The notes under the pieces: model-generated
Told to the model about the DNA's origin: nothing
Database searches by the model: none
Seen by the model: the letters and a program-made list of their open reading frames with translations, nothing else
Position numbers and translations under genes: made by a program
Source: Stomorhina lunata
Lineage: Eukaryota; Arthropoda; Insecta; Diptera; Rhiniidae
NCBI GenBank assembly: GCA_933228675.1
Contig: OW121744.1
Location: forward strand, 117,885,600-117,949,599
Direction of reading: 5' to 3'
Length of the DNA: 64,000 bases
Shown here: positions 11,021 through 22,390 of the stretch, piece after piece
How positions within the stretch are numbered: the stretch's first letter is position 1
Layout of the letters: each line of letters starts with the position of its first letter

Positions 11021-12362
11021 ATCTGAGAGGGTGCAAGGGAGTTTGTTTGTAAATTTACATAGAGACAAAATAAAGTTTACAATGAAAAGTGCTGCTATTC
11101 CCAACACGTTTGTAAATAAAATTGCCATAAATTTAGCATTTTTTATATACAATATTTTTAACTTTACAACAAATATGTTATATAAAAAATAGAAAAACTT
11201 AAAAAATAAATATGAGCAAAAAAAGCTGAGATTTTCTAAAACAAAAGCTAAAAGACATAAATGCTAAAAATATTTCATCTAGGGAATAATACTTTAAAAA
11301 CATACACCAAATCCTTTTAAAGAAAAATAGTTTTACAGAATTAAAACAAAAAGCTAAACATATCAACAGCAAATCTTATTTAAGTCCCAAGTGGTCATAA
11401 ATTCAAAAATAGTTAAGTCGCGCACGTTTCTTAATGCTCAGCCAACACCAACCAACACCCACTCTTAGCAAAAGCATCTAGAGTAGACCAGCCAAAAAAA
11501 AAATAAAGGACTAACAAGCTAAAAGGATAAAAATAAAATGCAAAGTTTAAACTAGCATATGATGCATATAACAATATGCAACAAAAGTAAACAATACTGC
11601 TGCTATTTTCCACAAATATAAAATGTTTTTTGTTTTTTTTTTTTGAAGCAAGGCAAATATGCATAAGGGAGATTTCATAGCAACAAACAAAAATTTACCA
11701 CACAAAAAATCTTTATAAATATCTACCACACACTTACATATAGACAAATAACAGCTGAATGAACGAATGAATGAGTGAATATCCTTATGGCAGTAATAGC
11801 AACGAAAACAAAAACAAACTTCGAATACAAAAAACTGAATCCTAGAAATATTTACAAATAAATCTACCAATACAAAATACAAAACTGTATTCAAAATTCT
11901 ATAAAAGCTGCCTGTAATACTTAGTGTAGAACATTCGGAAACTCATATACACATACATATACTTAAGTACATACATATACATATGTAGTTGTATAAAATG
12001 CCAAAAGGGAATTTTTGTCTGTATTTGTTTTCTCCATTTGCATGCATATGCAAGCCATAAAATGAGTGTGATATTTTTTTTATAGAACTTTTTTTCTTCT
12101 TACACAGACGGACTGAAGTTTTTTTTCGGTTTTATTATTTCTGGTAAAATAAAAATTTAAATAAATCCTACAAAAAAAAAGCATTTTCATGACTTATTCT
12201 TAAAATAGAATGAAACCACAAAAAAAGTTTTTATGTTTATTTAAAGACTTAATAAAGTTGAAATGCAGGAAACAATAGAAAACGTTATACAAACTGGAGC
12301 CTAATTCCGTTTCCTTAAACAAACTAAATCAAAAAGACTTTTTTGAAAATGTACCATTTTGG
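11021..12362. other. AT-rich non-coding DNA, no gene seen
   Basis: Minus-strand open frames at 11431-11664 and 11547-11894 are Phe/Tyr/Cys/Leu-rich, overlap each other and lack any domain, so they are treated as chance. CATATACA-type microsatellite sequence lies at about 11945-11990. Confidence 0.5.
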
Positions 12363-12399
12363 TGTATACTTTTAGGAGTTTTAACATAACATAATTTCT

Positions 12400-13440
12400 G
12401 CTGAAAAATTTTTGATAAATACATTTTTGATAAAAAATTTTCTATAGTAAAATTTTTGATATAAAAATTTTCTTTAACAAAATTTTTGATAAAAAAATTT
12501 TCTACAGAAAAATTATTGATATAAAAATATTTTTATAAACAAATTTTTGATTAAAGAATTTTCTATAAAAAGATTTTTGATAAAAAAGTTTTGTACAGAA
12601 AAATTTTTGATAAAAAAATTATTTAAAGAAAAATTTTTCATATACAAATTTTCTATAAAACAATTTTAACAATAAAATTTTCTTTAGAAAAATTTTTAAT
12701 AATAAAATTTTCTTTAGAAAAAGTTTTTCTATAAAAAATTTTCTATAGAAAAATGTTTGATAAAAAAATTTTCTTTAGAAAAATTTTTGATGAAAAAATT
12801 TTCTATAGAAAAATTATTGATATAAAAATATTTTTATAGAAAAATTTTTGATTAAAGAATTTTCTATAAAAAATTTTTCATCAAAAAATTTTCTATAAAA
12901 AAATTTTTCATCAAAAAATTTTCTATACAAAAATATTTGATAAAAAAATTTTCTATAGAAAAATTTTTGTTACGAAAAAAAAAATTTTTGATAAAAAATT
13001 TTCTATAGAAAAATTTTGGATAAAAAAATTTTCTACAGAAAAAATTTTGATTTTTTCTATATAAAAATTTTTGATAAAAAATTTCTGTAGAAAAATTTTT
13101 GATAAAAAATTTTTTTATAGAAGAATTTTCTTTAGTAAAATTTTTAATTAAAATTATAATTAAATTTTTTTTTAAATTTTCTGTAGAACAATTTTTGATA
13201 AAAACATTTTCTATGGAAAAATTGCTGATAAAAAAATTTTCTATAGAAAACATTTTTAGAAAAACTTTTGATAAAAAAATTTTCTATAGAAAAATTGTTT
13301 ATAAAAAAATTTTCTATAGAAAAATTTTGATAAAAAATTTTTGTAAAAAAAGTTGCTTTAGAAAAATTTTATATTAAAAAATTTTTATATCTGAACATTT
13401 CTATAGAATATTTTCATAAATATTTTTTTTAAGAATTTTA
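12400..13440 (+). repeat. T1: minisatellite with TTTTCTATAGAAAA core, ~30-bp unit
   Basis: Tandem units of about 30 bp read TTTTCTATAGAAAA followed by ATTTTTGATAAAAAAA, with substitutions and a few short indels. The core is a 14-bp palindrome. Orientation, judged by GATAAAA against TTTTATC, is plus throughout. The opposed open frames at 12864-13253 (minus) and 13099-13377 (plus), rich in FYRKFF or NFFIEN, are translations of the repeat. A variant of YATACTTTTAGGRG flanks the block on both sides (12363 and 13664). Confidence 0.9.
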
Positions 13441-16014
13441 GATATAAAATTTAAAATATTTTTTATAAGATTTTTTATTAAATTATTGTTTAACAATACA
13501 ATTTCTATGAAAAATATTTTTTTAATAACTTAATGGCAAATACGTTAAAAAAAATATAGCCCTTTTCAATTTATTTGATTTCCATTTTATTATAATGCTA
13601 CCAAATGCTGCATTTTGAGATCGAGTTAATATAACTGCAACAAAAATTCCAAAAAAAAGAGAAGCATACTTTTGGGGATTTATTTGGCAAAAGGCTTAAA
13701 TAAAACCTAAAGGATTTAAAAACATATTGCAAAAATTTTAAACATAAAAATATTGTTTTTAAATCTAAGATAATCATTAAGTATTAAATTTACATTGTTT
13801 TAAAACAAATCTTTTCCTGTTGAATGTCATTTCTATGTTACAATTATTAAAGTTTTTCTAAAACCACAAATTGTGGTGAAAATTTCATTTAATTTATATA
13901 AAGTTAAGCATTAAATTTTCTTCTTTTATCTAATTACAGGTAAGACTTTTTAATAAATCATAACAATTCTGAGTAAGTTATTTCAAATTTAAGATTTTAT
14001 ATTTCAAAGGATACAAGGACATTTGAGTTAAATTTATAAAACAAATTTAATGAAAGTCTCTTTGGTCCTATAAACTAAAACATAAAACTGCACATTATAA
14101 AATTTACATTCCTTTAAAGTTTCTTACACTTTCTTACAAGGATAAAAACTACAATCCTTAGAGATTTATAATTTATTATGAGAATTTAAAATGCAACAAC
14201 AAACATTTGTGTCATTGCAAGATGTTGTATACATGTATATAAATAAATTAAAATGCACAGAAAATGTGTCAATTTAATTTGATTAATTTAGAACGAACAA
14301 GATTTAATAATATTTATTTGCTGCTTGTTTTACGCTATATATGGAATTGAATTGAATAAATAAATTTAAATACAATTTATTATCTGTTTTCCGACCTCTT
14401 TACAATTTATTTAATATTTTTCGATTTTTTTTACAATAATTCCTCATACCTCATATTTACCCACCAATACTTGTCGTTATTGGAGTATGCGAATCTAAAA
14501 TCCCAGGTAACCAAAGTAGCAGACTTGTTTGATGTCCATTGAGTTTTTTTAAATCAGATTTATATTAAACACTTGGTTATTTATTGTGAAGTAATTTCAA
14601 TTGATTATTTATTTTTTCATCACATCAAATACTTCGTTTGGCTGACTTTATCCGAAACTCTGAACTAAACTGTAAAGGGAATATAAAAACATGAAAACAA
14701 ATTCTAGCATTTTTTTCAGAATTCATAACGAATATAGTGGAACTCCAAGTGTATTATAGTGAACTACAATTCCACTATATTTGTTCGTTTCTCTATAACT
14801 ATTTAATTCCATTAAAAATTGTTTAGTGGGTTATAATATTTATATATAGTTAAAATGAAAAGTCTATAGAGCAAAGTTTCGTGTTTGTTTTTTTTTTTGT
14901 ACAGAACATTCATTCAGTTGTGTTTATTTTTTAAGCAATTTACACAGTAATTGGGAATTAACCTAAATAAAATGTAATACTTGTGTCTATATAAAAATAT
15001 AAAATGAAGAGTGAGCTACGAACAAAGACTCATACACTGAACCGAACTGAACCGTACCGTACTGAACACGAATAAGTATACAAAAGCCTTTTATATTCAA
15101 ACCTGCCGTCATTGGAGACACACAGACATACAGACCAAAGAGTTTGAGGAAAGTGATGGAGGAAGTAAAGCTGTGGAGGTGTTAGGCGGAAATAAACAGA
15201 AAATTGCATTGGCTCTATGTTAAAAATGTAACTGTGAGTTTTCGCAAGGTATTTCATTTTAACTATAAATGGAACACGTAAACAAGTTTACACATTTACA
15301 CATTTAACTGCACTCATTCACACATACAGACATAGTCATGCATAAAAGTGCATAAATATATGAGTAAAATACCAACACCATTACATTTTGTTCTAAAAAA
15401 ACTTAAGAAATCCCCATTAAAAAAGAAATGACCACAATCCAAATTTTTTCAACAAAAAATATTGTAAATATTTTTCATATAAAAATCCTTTTTTTTCCTG
15501 CGGGTATAACAAATACGTTTATTATTATTTTTTAGCCTACTTTTAGGTGTATGAGGGCTTTTGCTTTAACACAGAACTAGAGGTTTTTCTTTTAGTATTT
15601 TTTAAAAATGTTTTGTTCTTTTATAGTTTTTGTATTTTTTAATAACTTTTTTTCTGGGTTTATAGACGTGTATGTGTGAAACAATATTTTTGTATAAACT
15701 GTAAATAGTAGAGAGGTATGAAAGGTTCTGTACTTTTGTTTAGGCGGTAAAATGAGTTTTGTAAGGATTTAAGTTATTTATCATTTTAGACTTTAAATAG
15801 TTATGGTTTTTTAAAACATCCTTTAAAGGGATGGTGTATTTGGTCCCTTGAAAGTTTCTGCATATATATTTTTTTCGTAAAATATCTTTGACTTAAAACA
15901 GTTTACTATTAAGTTTTATGCTGATTAAGAAAAGCTTTTTTAATATTATTATAAAAACGATTTTTGTTTAAAAGTATTGTATAAGCTTTATCTCAAATTA
16001 AACAAAAGAATCTT
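13441..16014. other. AT-rich non-coding DNA, no gene seen
   Basis: A short hairpin is present at 14731-14782 (AATATAGTGGAA against TTCCACTATATT). The minus-strand frame at 15030-15257 covers an ACCGAACTGAACCGTACC-type low-complexity stretch and shows no domain. Nothing else is supported. Confidence 0.5.
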
Positions 16015-16019
16015 CACGG

Positions 16020-16765
16020 TTAAAGTTATTGGTAACTTTTCTGTATAAAATTAAAGTTATCGATAACTTTTCTATAGAAAATCAAAGTTATCAAATCAAA
16101 GTTATTTTCTATAGAAAATCAAAGTTATCGATAACTTTTCTATAGAAAATGAAAGTTATCGATAATTTTTTTTTATAGAAAATCAAAGTTATTGTTAACT
16201 TTTCTATGGAAGATTAAAGTTATCTATAACTTTTCTATAGACAAGCAAAATTATCGATAAATTTTCTATAGAAAATCAATAGCTTATCTGTAGAAAATCA
16301 AAGTTATCGATAACTTCTCTATAGAAAATTAAAGTTATCGATAAAGTTATCTCTATAGAAAATCAAAGTTATCGATCATTTTTCTATAGAAAATCAAAGT
16401 TATCGAGAATTTTTCTATAGAAAATCAAAGTTATCGATAACCTTTCTATAGAAAATCAAAGGCATTGATAACTTTTCTATAGAAAATCAAAATTATCGAT
16501 AACTTTTCTATAAAAAATCAAATTTATCGATAATTTTTCTATAGAAAATCAAAGTTATTGATAACTTTTTTTATAGAAAACTAAAGTTATCGATAACTTT
16601 TTTTTTATAGAAAATTAAAGCTATCGATAACTTTTCTATAGAAAATCAAAGTTATCGATAACTTTTCTATAGAAAATCGAAGTTATCGATAACTTTTTTA
16701 TAGAAAATCATAGTTTCTATAGAAAATTTAAAGTTATCGATAACTTTTTTATAGAAAATTTACTT
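16020..16765 (+). repeat. T2: minisatellite alternating GTTATCGATAAC and TTTTCTATAGAAAA
   Basis: Units of about 30-31 bp combine two palindromes, AAAGTTATCGATAACTTT and TTTTCTATAGAAAA, joined by TC or a similar dinucleotide. About 24 units are present with point changes and a few truncated copies. The octamer TATCGATA occurs intact about 14 times by eye. In flies this octamer is the DRE recognised by DREF, and it contains the CGATA recognised by BEAF-32. Binding here is not shown. Confidence 0.9.
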
Positions 16766-16984
16766 TCCTATACATACAAAATTTAAAAGAAAATTTTACG
16801 ATATAAAATTTTGTTTAAAAAATTTCGTTATGTAAAAACTTTACATTTATTTTTTTTTTAAATTTCCAATGAAAAAAGTTTATAAATAAATTTTGTATAG
16901 AAAATGTTTACATACAAATTTTCTAATTTATAAAATTTTAATACAATGTTTAAGCAAAAAATTTCTACAGAAAAAACTTATGAA

Positions 16985-17735
16985 AAAACTTCTAAATTTT
17001 GAAAAGCTTTTTAAAGAAGGAATATGTACTTAAAAAAGCTTTTGCCAAAAAAATATTTCATTTGAGCAGCTATGAAAAAATATTTTCCAATAAAAGCTTA
17101 AATGAATTAAGAATTGGTTATATAAGCAAAGCTTTTATTAAATAATCGAGTTTATTAAAAAGCTTTCATAAAATAGTTGTATTCTTAGAAAGGTTTTAAA
17201 GGAAGTAATTTTCATAAGAAATAAAAAGCTTTAATAGTTTTAAGAAAAAAAATTTTCTTATATGAGAAATTCTTATGAAATAAGTTTTTATGAAAAAAGC
17301 CTTTATTTAGAAAAGCTTTTATGAAATAAAAGTTTCTTAAGCTGAATTTACAGAAATTAAGAATTTTTTTCTGCAGAATAAATTATTAATAATTTAAAAA
17401 AATAATTTTTTTAGAAAATCTGCTACAAAACAAGCTTTTTTATAGGAAAGCTTTTAAATTTTTTTGAAAAGCTTTTAACTAATATTTTTTGACAAGATTG
17501 CAGAAATAGCTTTTTAATTACAAAGATCTTACAAATTAGAATATTTCTTTAAAATGCTTTAATAAATGAAACTTTTTTTTAGAAAAATAATCCTTTTGTT
17601 AGAAAAGCTTTTATAAAATAATCTTATTGTTAGAAAAGCCTTTTCAAAACAATATTTTTTATAGGAAAAATCTTTGTAAATTTTGTATTTTCTTATGTTT
17701 ATTTTTTGAAATTGCATTGAAAAAAAAGCTTTAAA
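16985..17735. repeat. AAAAGCTTTT-rich degenerate repeat region
   Basis: AAAGCTTTT or AAAAGCTTTT recurs about every 20-50 bp (for example near 17005, 17035, 17090, 17130, 17160, 17315, 17430 and 17605), often followed by ATAAAATAA. The motif is shared with the 166-bp satellite at 570-1400, but no fixed period could be established here. Confidence 0.55.
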
Positions 17736-20285
17736 TAAAGCTCACGTTTAATTCGTTTTGACTTCAGATTTTGCACTTGGTATGCAGTTTTTTTTACTTG
17801 CAACCACATTGCTCTAGATTTGTGTAGTTTTGCAAACTTTTTTTCCAGTAATTGAGGTTACTTTCATTATTGTTTATTATTAAATATTAACATGAAGTGA
17901 CCTCTTTGTTTTAAAATTATGTTTCATTTAGGGTTAACTTTATTAAATTCATAAAACTAAAAGGAATTTTTTTAATACAATTTTTATATAAACTTTGATA
18001 CATTTTTTTTTTATTTGTATGTCTTGCACCATTAGAAGTACTTTAAGTATCGGTTAGCTTGATGGTGCTTCTATAAGAAATTTTCCTAGTTATTCCTTTT
18101 TAAAACTTTCGTTCATTAAAATTTTTATTCTTAAAAAAAAATTAAAGCTTTTTATATGTAATTTATTGACAACTAGTGACATTACACGGAATTACAGTCA
18201 AAAAATATGTATATTCATAATTACTTATCCTTCAACCTCTATTATTTCATTTTACCGAGAAAAATGTTTTTAGAAACTCTTACAAATTTTTATTTTTCCT
18301 ATTTCCATAAAATTTCATATTTATATTTACAATATAATTACTCTTATAAAATGTTAATTAATATCCTTTCTTTTATCCTTTCTAAGAACATGGCTTTACT
18401 TGTAAGAGCTTTCCCTTTTAATAACTTGTAGATTAATAACATCAACTGACTCATATACAAAATAACTTAATTAAACAGTAATTAAGACATGCTTTCATAT
18501 ATCCTTTATTTGTTATTTTATATTCTTGTTAAAAGCTTGTTAAAATATTTTAGGAGGTTTAAAATTATTTCTTGCATACATTTAGGAAAAAAAAAACAAA
18601 ATGTGAATTTATGAAAACTCTTTCAAAAATAGCAAAGTTTAAAATATTTTTTTCAAGGAACTTTGCCTTTGAAGTCTTTGATTATCTTCTATACAAATTA
18701 TGTAAAAATTATCATTGTTAAAAAAGTTGTTCATATATCCTTTTTTGACAAAGTTACTTTTCTATGCAAAATTTCAGTTATTTTTTCTTTACATTTTAAT
18801 ATTTAATTATTTAAAATTGCTAGTCGTTTTTTTAAATAATACAATTTAACAACTTAATAATATTAAGCAAATTTTATATATGTCTTAACTCTTAACTCTT
18901 AATATTTGTAATTAAGCAAGTGCTCTCTCTTATTCTATATCCTCTTTTTTATCATTATAATTTTTATGACCATAACACGTTTATATACTAAAGAAAAAAG
19001 AATAAAAATTACATAATATTGAGTAGATGATGTGCAAAAAATTGCTTGATTTTTTAATTTTTCATTCGTATATAAAATAACCTCGAGCATGCAAATTGTT
19101 CTCAATGACTTTTACCAACAAAAGGATTTAAGTTTAAGCATAACGACAGACAGACGGACAGGCAGTCATACACATGTAGGACTGTAGACACAACTGCTTA
19201 CCCAACTCTTTGTATCTCTCTTTTTATTAATGCAACTGCAGCAGAAAAATCATGGAAAAAGTAAGAATAAAATCCAGTTGCTCTAGTTTATTTACTGTTA
19301 AAAGTTGTTAAACATTTTTACTCTTCATCATATCGAATTTTGCTGCTGTAGTTCTTATTTAACACCAGAGCAACAAGAGCAACGTAATGAAAGGGTTGCC
19401 CTCCTCTACTCTACTCTTACTTGGTTGGTCTATCTCCTGTCCCGGCCTTACCGAATTGTTGTATAAGTTTGCTTGTTGGATACAGGCTTTCCAATTAAGT
19501 AATATGTCCTTGAAAGGATAATGTTAAGTGGCGCGTGAAATTACATTAATCATTGATGGTATTTACAACGCTTTTAGCCTGTGCGCTTTCACAATTTTTT
19601 TCTTCTCGTTTTGCTTATCCTTTCGTTTACATTACAATAAGGCTTACCCTTCTTAATAAGGATAACAACGTTTATGCTTGTTTGTCAGTTGGTATGACGA
19701 TGGCTTCGCATAAAACTTGCCAGTATTGATTTTGATTTTTCAGCCATGTACAAATGGCCTTAAAATTAAAATTAAGTATGTATTAATTGTGAACATTTCC
19801 CCCCTTTTTGTATTTGCCACAAACAGATTTAAGTTTATTTTGTGTTGTCAAATCCTTTTTGACTATGTTATCAACTTTTCAATATCCATTTTAGATTTTG
19901 TATTATTATCTGGGAAAAGGCTTTATTTAACTCTGTTCGATTTATTTTGTTTCATGTTTCATTTATTTGGCATTAACATGTCATTCGTTGGTTTGAAGTG
20001 ATGGCCAAATCCTAAGAAATGGGCTATTTAACACAAGATACAAAATACGTACTTGTTTGTAAGGGCTAACTGGGGGTTGTGGGAGGTGTAATATTAATAC
20101 ATTCTTCTTCTACTTTGTTTGGTTAAACCAGATAAAAGGCTTTATGTTTATAAAGGATTCTAGTAGGATAGACGTGTATATGTTAAAGATTTTAGAGATT
20201 TACTTGAAGTATTCTAAACATAGAATCTTTTTTTTGGTTATATAAAATTTGTTAAAGACTTAAACAAAGAAAACAAATTAATCAG
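17736..20285. other. Non-coding DNA; a less AT-rich island near 19.1-19.7 kb
   Basis: Plus-strand frames at 18207-18431 and 19717-20001 are Phe/Leu/Ile-rich without motifs and are treated as chance. The stretch 19140-19700 has noticeably more G+C than its surroundings and no repeat structure, so it could be a conserved non-coding element. Sequence alone cannot show that. ATATCCTTT words occur at 18361, 18499 and 18735. Confidence 0.45.
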
Positions 20286-20725
20286 GATCAAAAAGTAGAA
20301 ATGAGGTAGAACTAAACCTAGAAATGAAGTAGAACTAAACCTTCATCTAATTTAGAATTAATACTAGAACTGGCCTAAAAATGCAATTAGTACCTTATGA
20401 CAACAAATTAATCAGGATCTAAAAGTAGAAATGAGGTGGAACTAAACCTGATTTAGGATTAAAACTAGAACTGGCCTAAAAATGAAATAAGTACTTAATC
20501 TGCAACCAAACTTAGATCTCAAACCAGAATTTAAATTAAAACTGTACCTGAAAATGAATTTCGAACTAAATTTAGAACTTATTCTAGAACAAAACCCAGA
20601 ACTGAGCTTAGAATTAGTTTTGGAAATGAAGCAAAAACTGAACCTAAAATTGGACTGAAACCTTGTACTGAAAGTCAAGGTGAATTTAGAACTGAACTTA
20701 GAAATAAAATTAAAACTTAATCTAT
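20286..20725. repeat. Degenerate ~12-bp minisatellite (AGAACTAAACCT type)
   Basis: Words such as AGAACTAAACCTAGAAATGA, AACTGAACCTAAAA and AGAACTGAACTTAGAA follow one another at roughly 12- to 30-bp spacing. A direct duplication is visible: the segment AATTAATCAGGATC recurs at about 20276 and 20406. The minus-strand 100-codon frame at 20442-20744 (FSSKFT, RFSF) is a translation of the repeat. Confidence 0.7.
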
Positions 20726-20865
20726 CTGCTGTAAGGACGACCAAGGACTGCTGGTGACATATACAGTTTTCAACAGTAAACGCATGCTACTCGCATTTGC
20801 CAATGACATTGATGTCACAGGATGCACATTACGCTCTACAAAACGCTTACACTACCCGTGATATG

Positions 20866-21774
20866 AAAATGTTTTTATCAAAAGATTTTCTATAGAAAAT
20901 CTTTTTTTATCAAAAATGTTTCTACAGAAAATTTTTTTTATCAAAAATTTTTCTATAGAAAATTTTGTTTTAAAAATTTTTCTATAGAAAATTTTTTTTA
21001 AAAAATGTTTCTATATAAAATTTTTTTTAAAAAATTTTTCTATATAAAATTTTTTTATCAAAAATTTTTCTATATAAAATTTTTTATCAAAAATTTTTCT
21101 ATATAAAATTTTTTTATCAAAAATTTTTCTATAGAATTTTTTTTATTAATAATTTTTTTATAGAAAATTTTTTTTGTAATTTGTTTTTATTAATTTTTCT
21201 ATAGAAAATTTTTTTTATCAAAAATTTTTCTATAGAAAATTTTTTTTGTCAAAAATTTTTCTGTAGAAAATTTTTTTATCAAAAATTTTTCTATAGAAAA
21301 TTTTTTTTATCAAAATTTCTTCTATAGAAAATTTTCATATCAAAAATTTTTCGATAGACAATTTTTTTATCAAAAATTTTTCTATAGAATTTTTGAAAAA
21401 AATAATTTTTCTATTGAAAATTTTTTTATAATTTTTGTTTATTAATTTTTCTATAGAAAATTATTTTTTATCAAAAATTTTTCTGTAGAAAATTTTTTTT
21501 ATCAAAATTTTTCCATAGAAATTTTTTTATTAAAAATTTATCTGTAGAAAATTTTTGTATCAAAAATTTTTCTGTAGAAAATTTTTGTATCAAAAATTTT
21601 TCTATAGAAATTTTTTATTATTTTTATCAAATATTTTTCTTTAGAAAAATTTTTTTTATAGAAATGGTTTTTATTAAATATGCTTCTATAGACAATTTTT
21701 TTATCGAAAATTTTTCATAGAAATTTTTTTTTACCAACAATTTTTTAGATTATTTTTCTACAGAAAAATATTCC
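20866..21774 (-). repeat. T3a: minisatellite with TTTTCTATAGAAAA core, inverted orientation
   Basis: About 30-bp units read TTTTTATCAAAAATTTTTC followed by TATAGAAAAT, the reverse complement of the T1 unit. The block is interrupted at its right end by the inserted element at 21773-22516, then resumes at 22528. Confidence 0.9.
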
Positions 21775-21972
21775 AAAGAAATTAATTTTTAGTTGAACCA
21801 TGAATTTATGTTAAGAGGTTGTGTGTTCGAATCCGGGCTCAGGTTCATATCATAAATTTTTATTTTTTAATTTTTTAATAATTTTTTATGATTTTTAAAT
21901 GAACCTGAGCCCGGATTCGAACCCACAACCTCTTAACATAAATTCATGGTTCAACTAAAAATTAATTTCTTT
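21775..21972. repeat. 73-bp-arm inverted repeat with tRNA B-box-like sequence
   Basis: Left arm 21775-21847 and right arm 21900-21972 are reverse complements with a single mismatch (GTGTG against GTGGG next to the B box). The 52-base loop is A/T only except for two C/G positions. Each arm contains GTTCGAATCC (21825-21834, and inverted at 21913-21922), matching the pol III B box of tRNA T-arms. No A box at tRNA spacing was seen, so this is a tRNA-like fragment and not a tRNA gene. Confidence 0.9.
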
Positions 21973-22321
21973 CAATTAAATTGCATTGGCACCGCGATTT
22001 ACATGTTTTCACTAACTCTTTCAAGTTGATACTAAATTCAAATTTGCATTAACGTAAAAGAATAAACAGAAACTTGTCAAAACAAAAATCTTTGTCTTCA
22101 TTACCAGCTGACAGTTGATTAAAGTACAAAGTAAATGTAGATTAATAAAGGATAGGAATACAAAACATAAAGGAAAAAACTATGGTGGATAAGTTCGTCT
22201 AACTGAATCGATCATATGGTCATAGGTGAAATAGAAATGAGTGTTAATATAATTCTCGTTTTCAATTTCGCTTAAGAATTCAGTTAAATAGATGATCTTA
22301 ACTACTGGCATCTAACAGTTG

Positions 22322-22390
22322 GTGACACAGTGTGCTGATGAAGTCCGTAGCGGGACAGAAAATGCAGCATTCCACACTGCTAAGTGTCAC
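22322..22390 (+). ncRNA. Hammerhead ribozyme (candidate, self-cleaving)
   Basis: The conserved core CUGAUGA lies at 22335-22341 and GAA(A) at 22358-22361. Stem II is GUCC (22343-22346) with GGAC (22353-22356) and a 6-base loop. Stem III is AAUG (22361-22364) with CAUU (22368-22371) and a 3-base loop, leaving C at 22372 as the H17 cleavage position after UU. Stem I pairs CAGUGUG (22328-22334) perfectly with CACACUG (22373-22379). Beyond a 5-base bulge CUAAG, GUGACA (22322-22327) pairs with UGUCAC (22385-22390). The bulge in stem I facing loop II is the arrangement that gives natural hammerheads their tertiary contact. One departure: the pair next to the core in stem II is A-A (22342/22357), normally G-C, which could lower activity. 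Very short stem III is known from hammerheads of Penelope-like elements and retrozymes. Confidence 0.8.

Noticed and set aside
10925..11192. Frames with TH or VC dipeptide repeats
   Set aside because: They translate the GT microsatellite.
11431..11894. Minus-strand 77- and 115-codon frames
   Set aside because: Overlapping out-of-phase frames rich in Phe, Tyr, Cys and Leu, with no domain. Typical of poly-A/T-rich DNA.
12864..13377. Long opposed frames rich in YRKFF or NFFIEN; similar ones at 29.7, 35.8-36.3, 40.1-40.9 and 43.3-43.7 kb
   Set aside because: Translations of the TTTTCTATAGAAAA minisatellites on either strand.
12400..13440. Clustered TATA-box promoters or transcription terminators
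   Set aside because: TATAG words and A/T runs are intrinsic to the minisatellite. No initiator or downstream gene is present.
20442..20744. 100-codon Ser/Phe-rich minus frame
   Set aside because: Derived from the degenerate GAACTAAACCTA minisatellite, with no domain.
21811..21847. tRNA gene in the inverted repeat
   Set aside because: Only the T-arm-like 3' part is present. There is no A box, D-arm or anticodon arm at the right distance.
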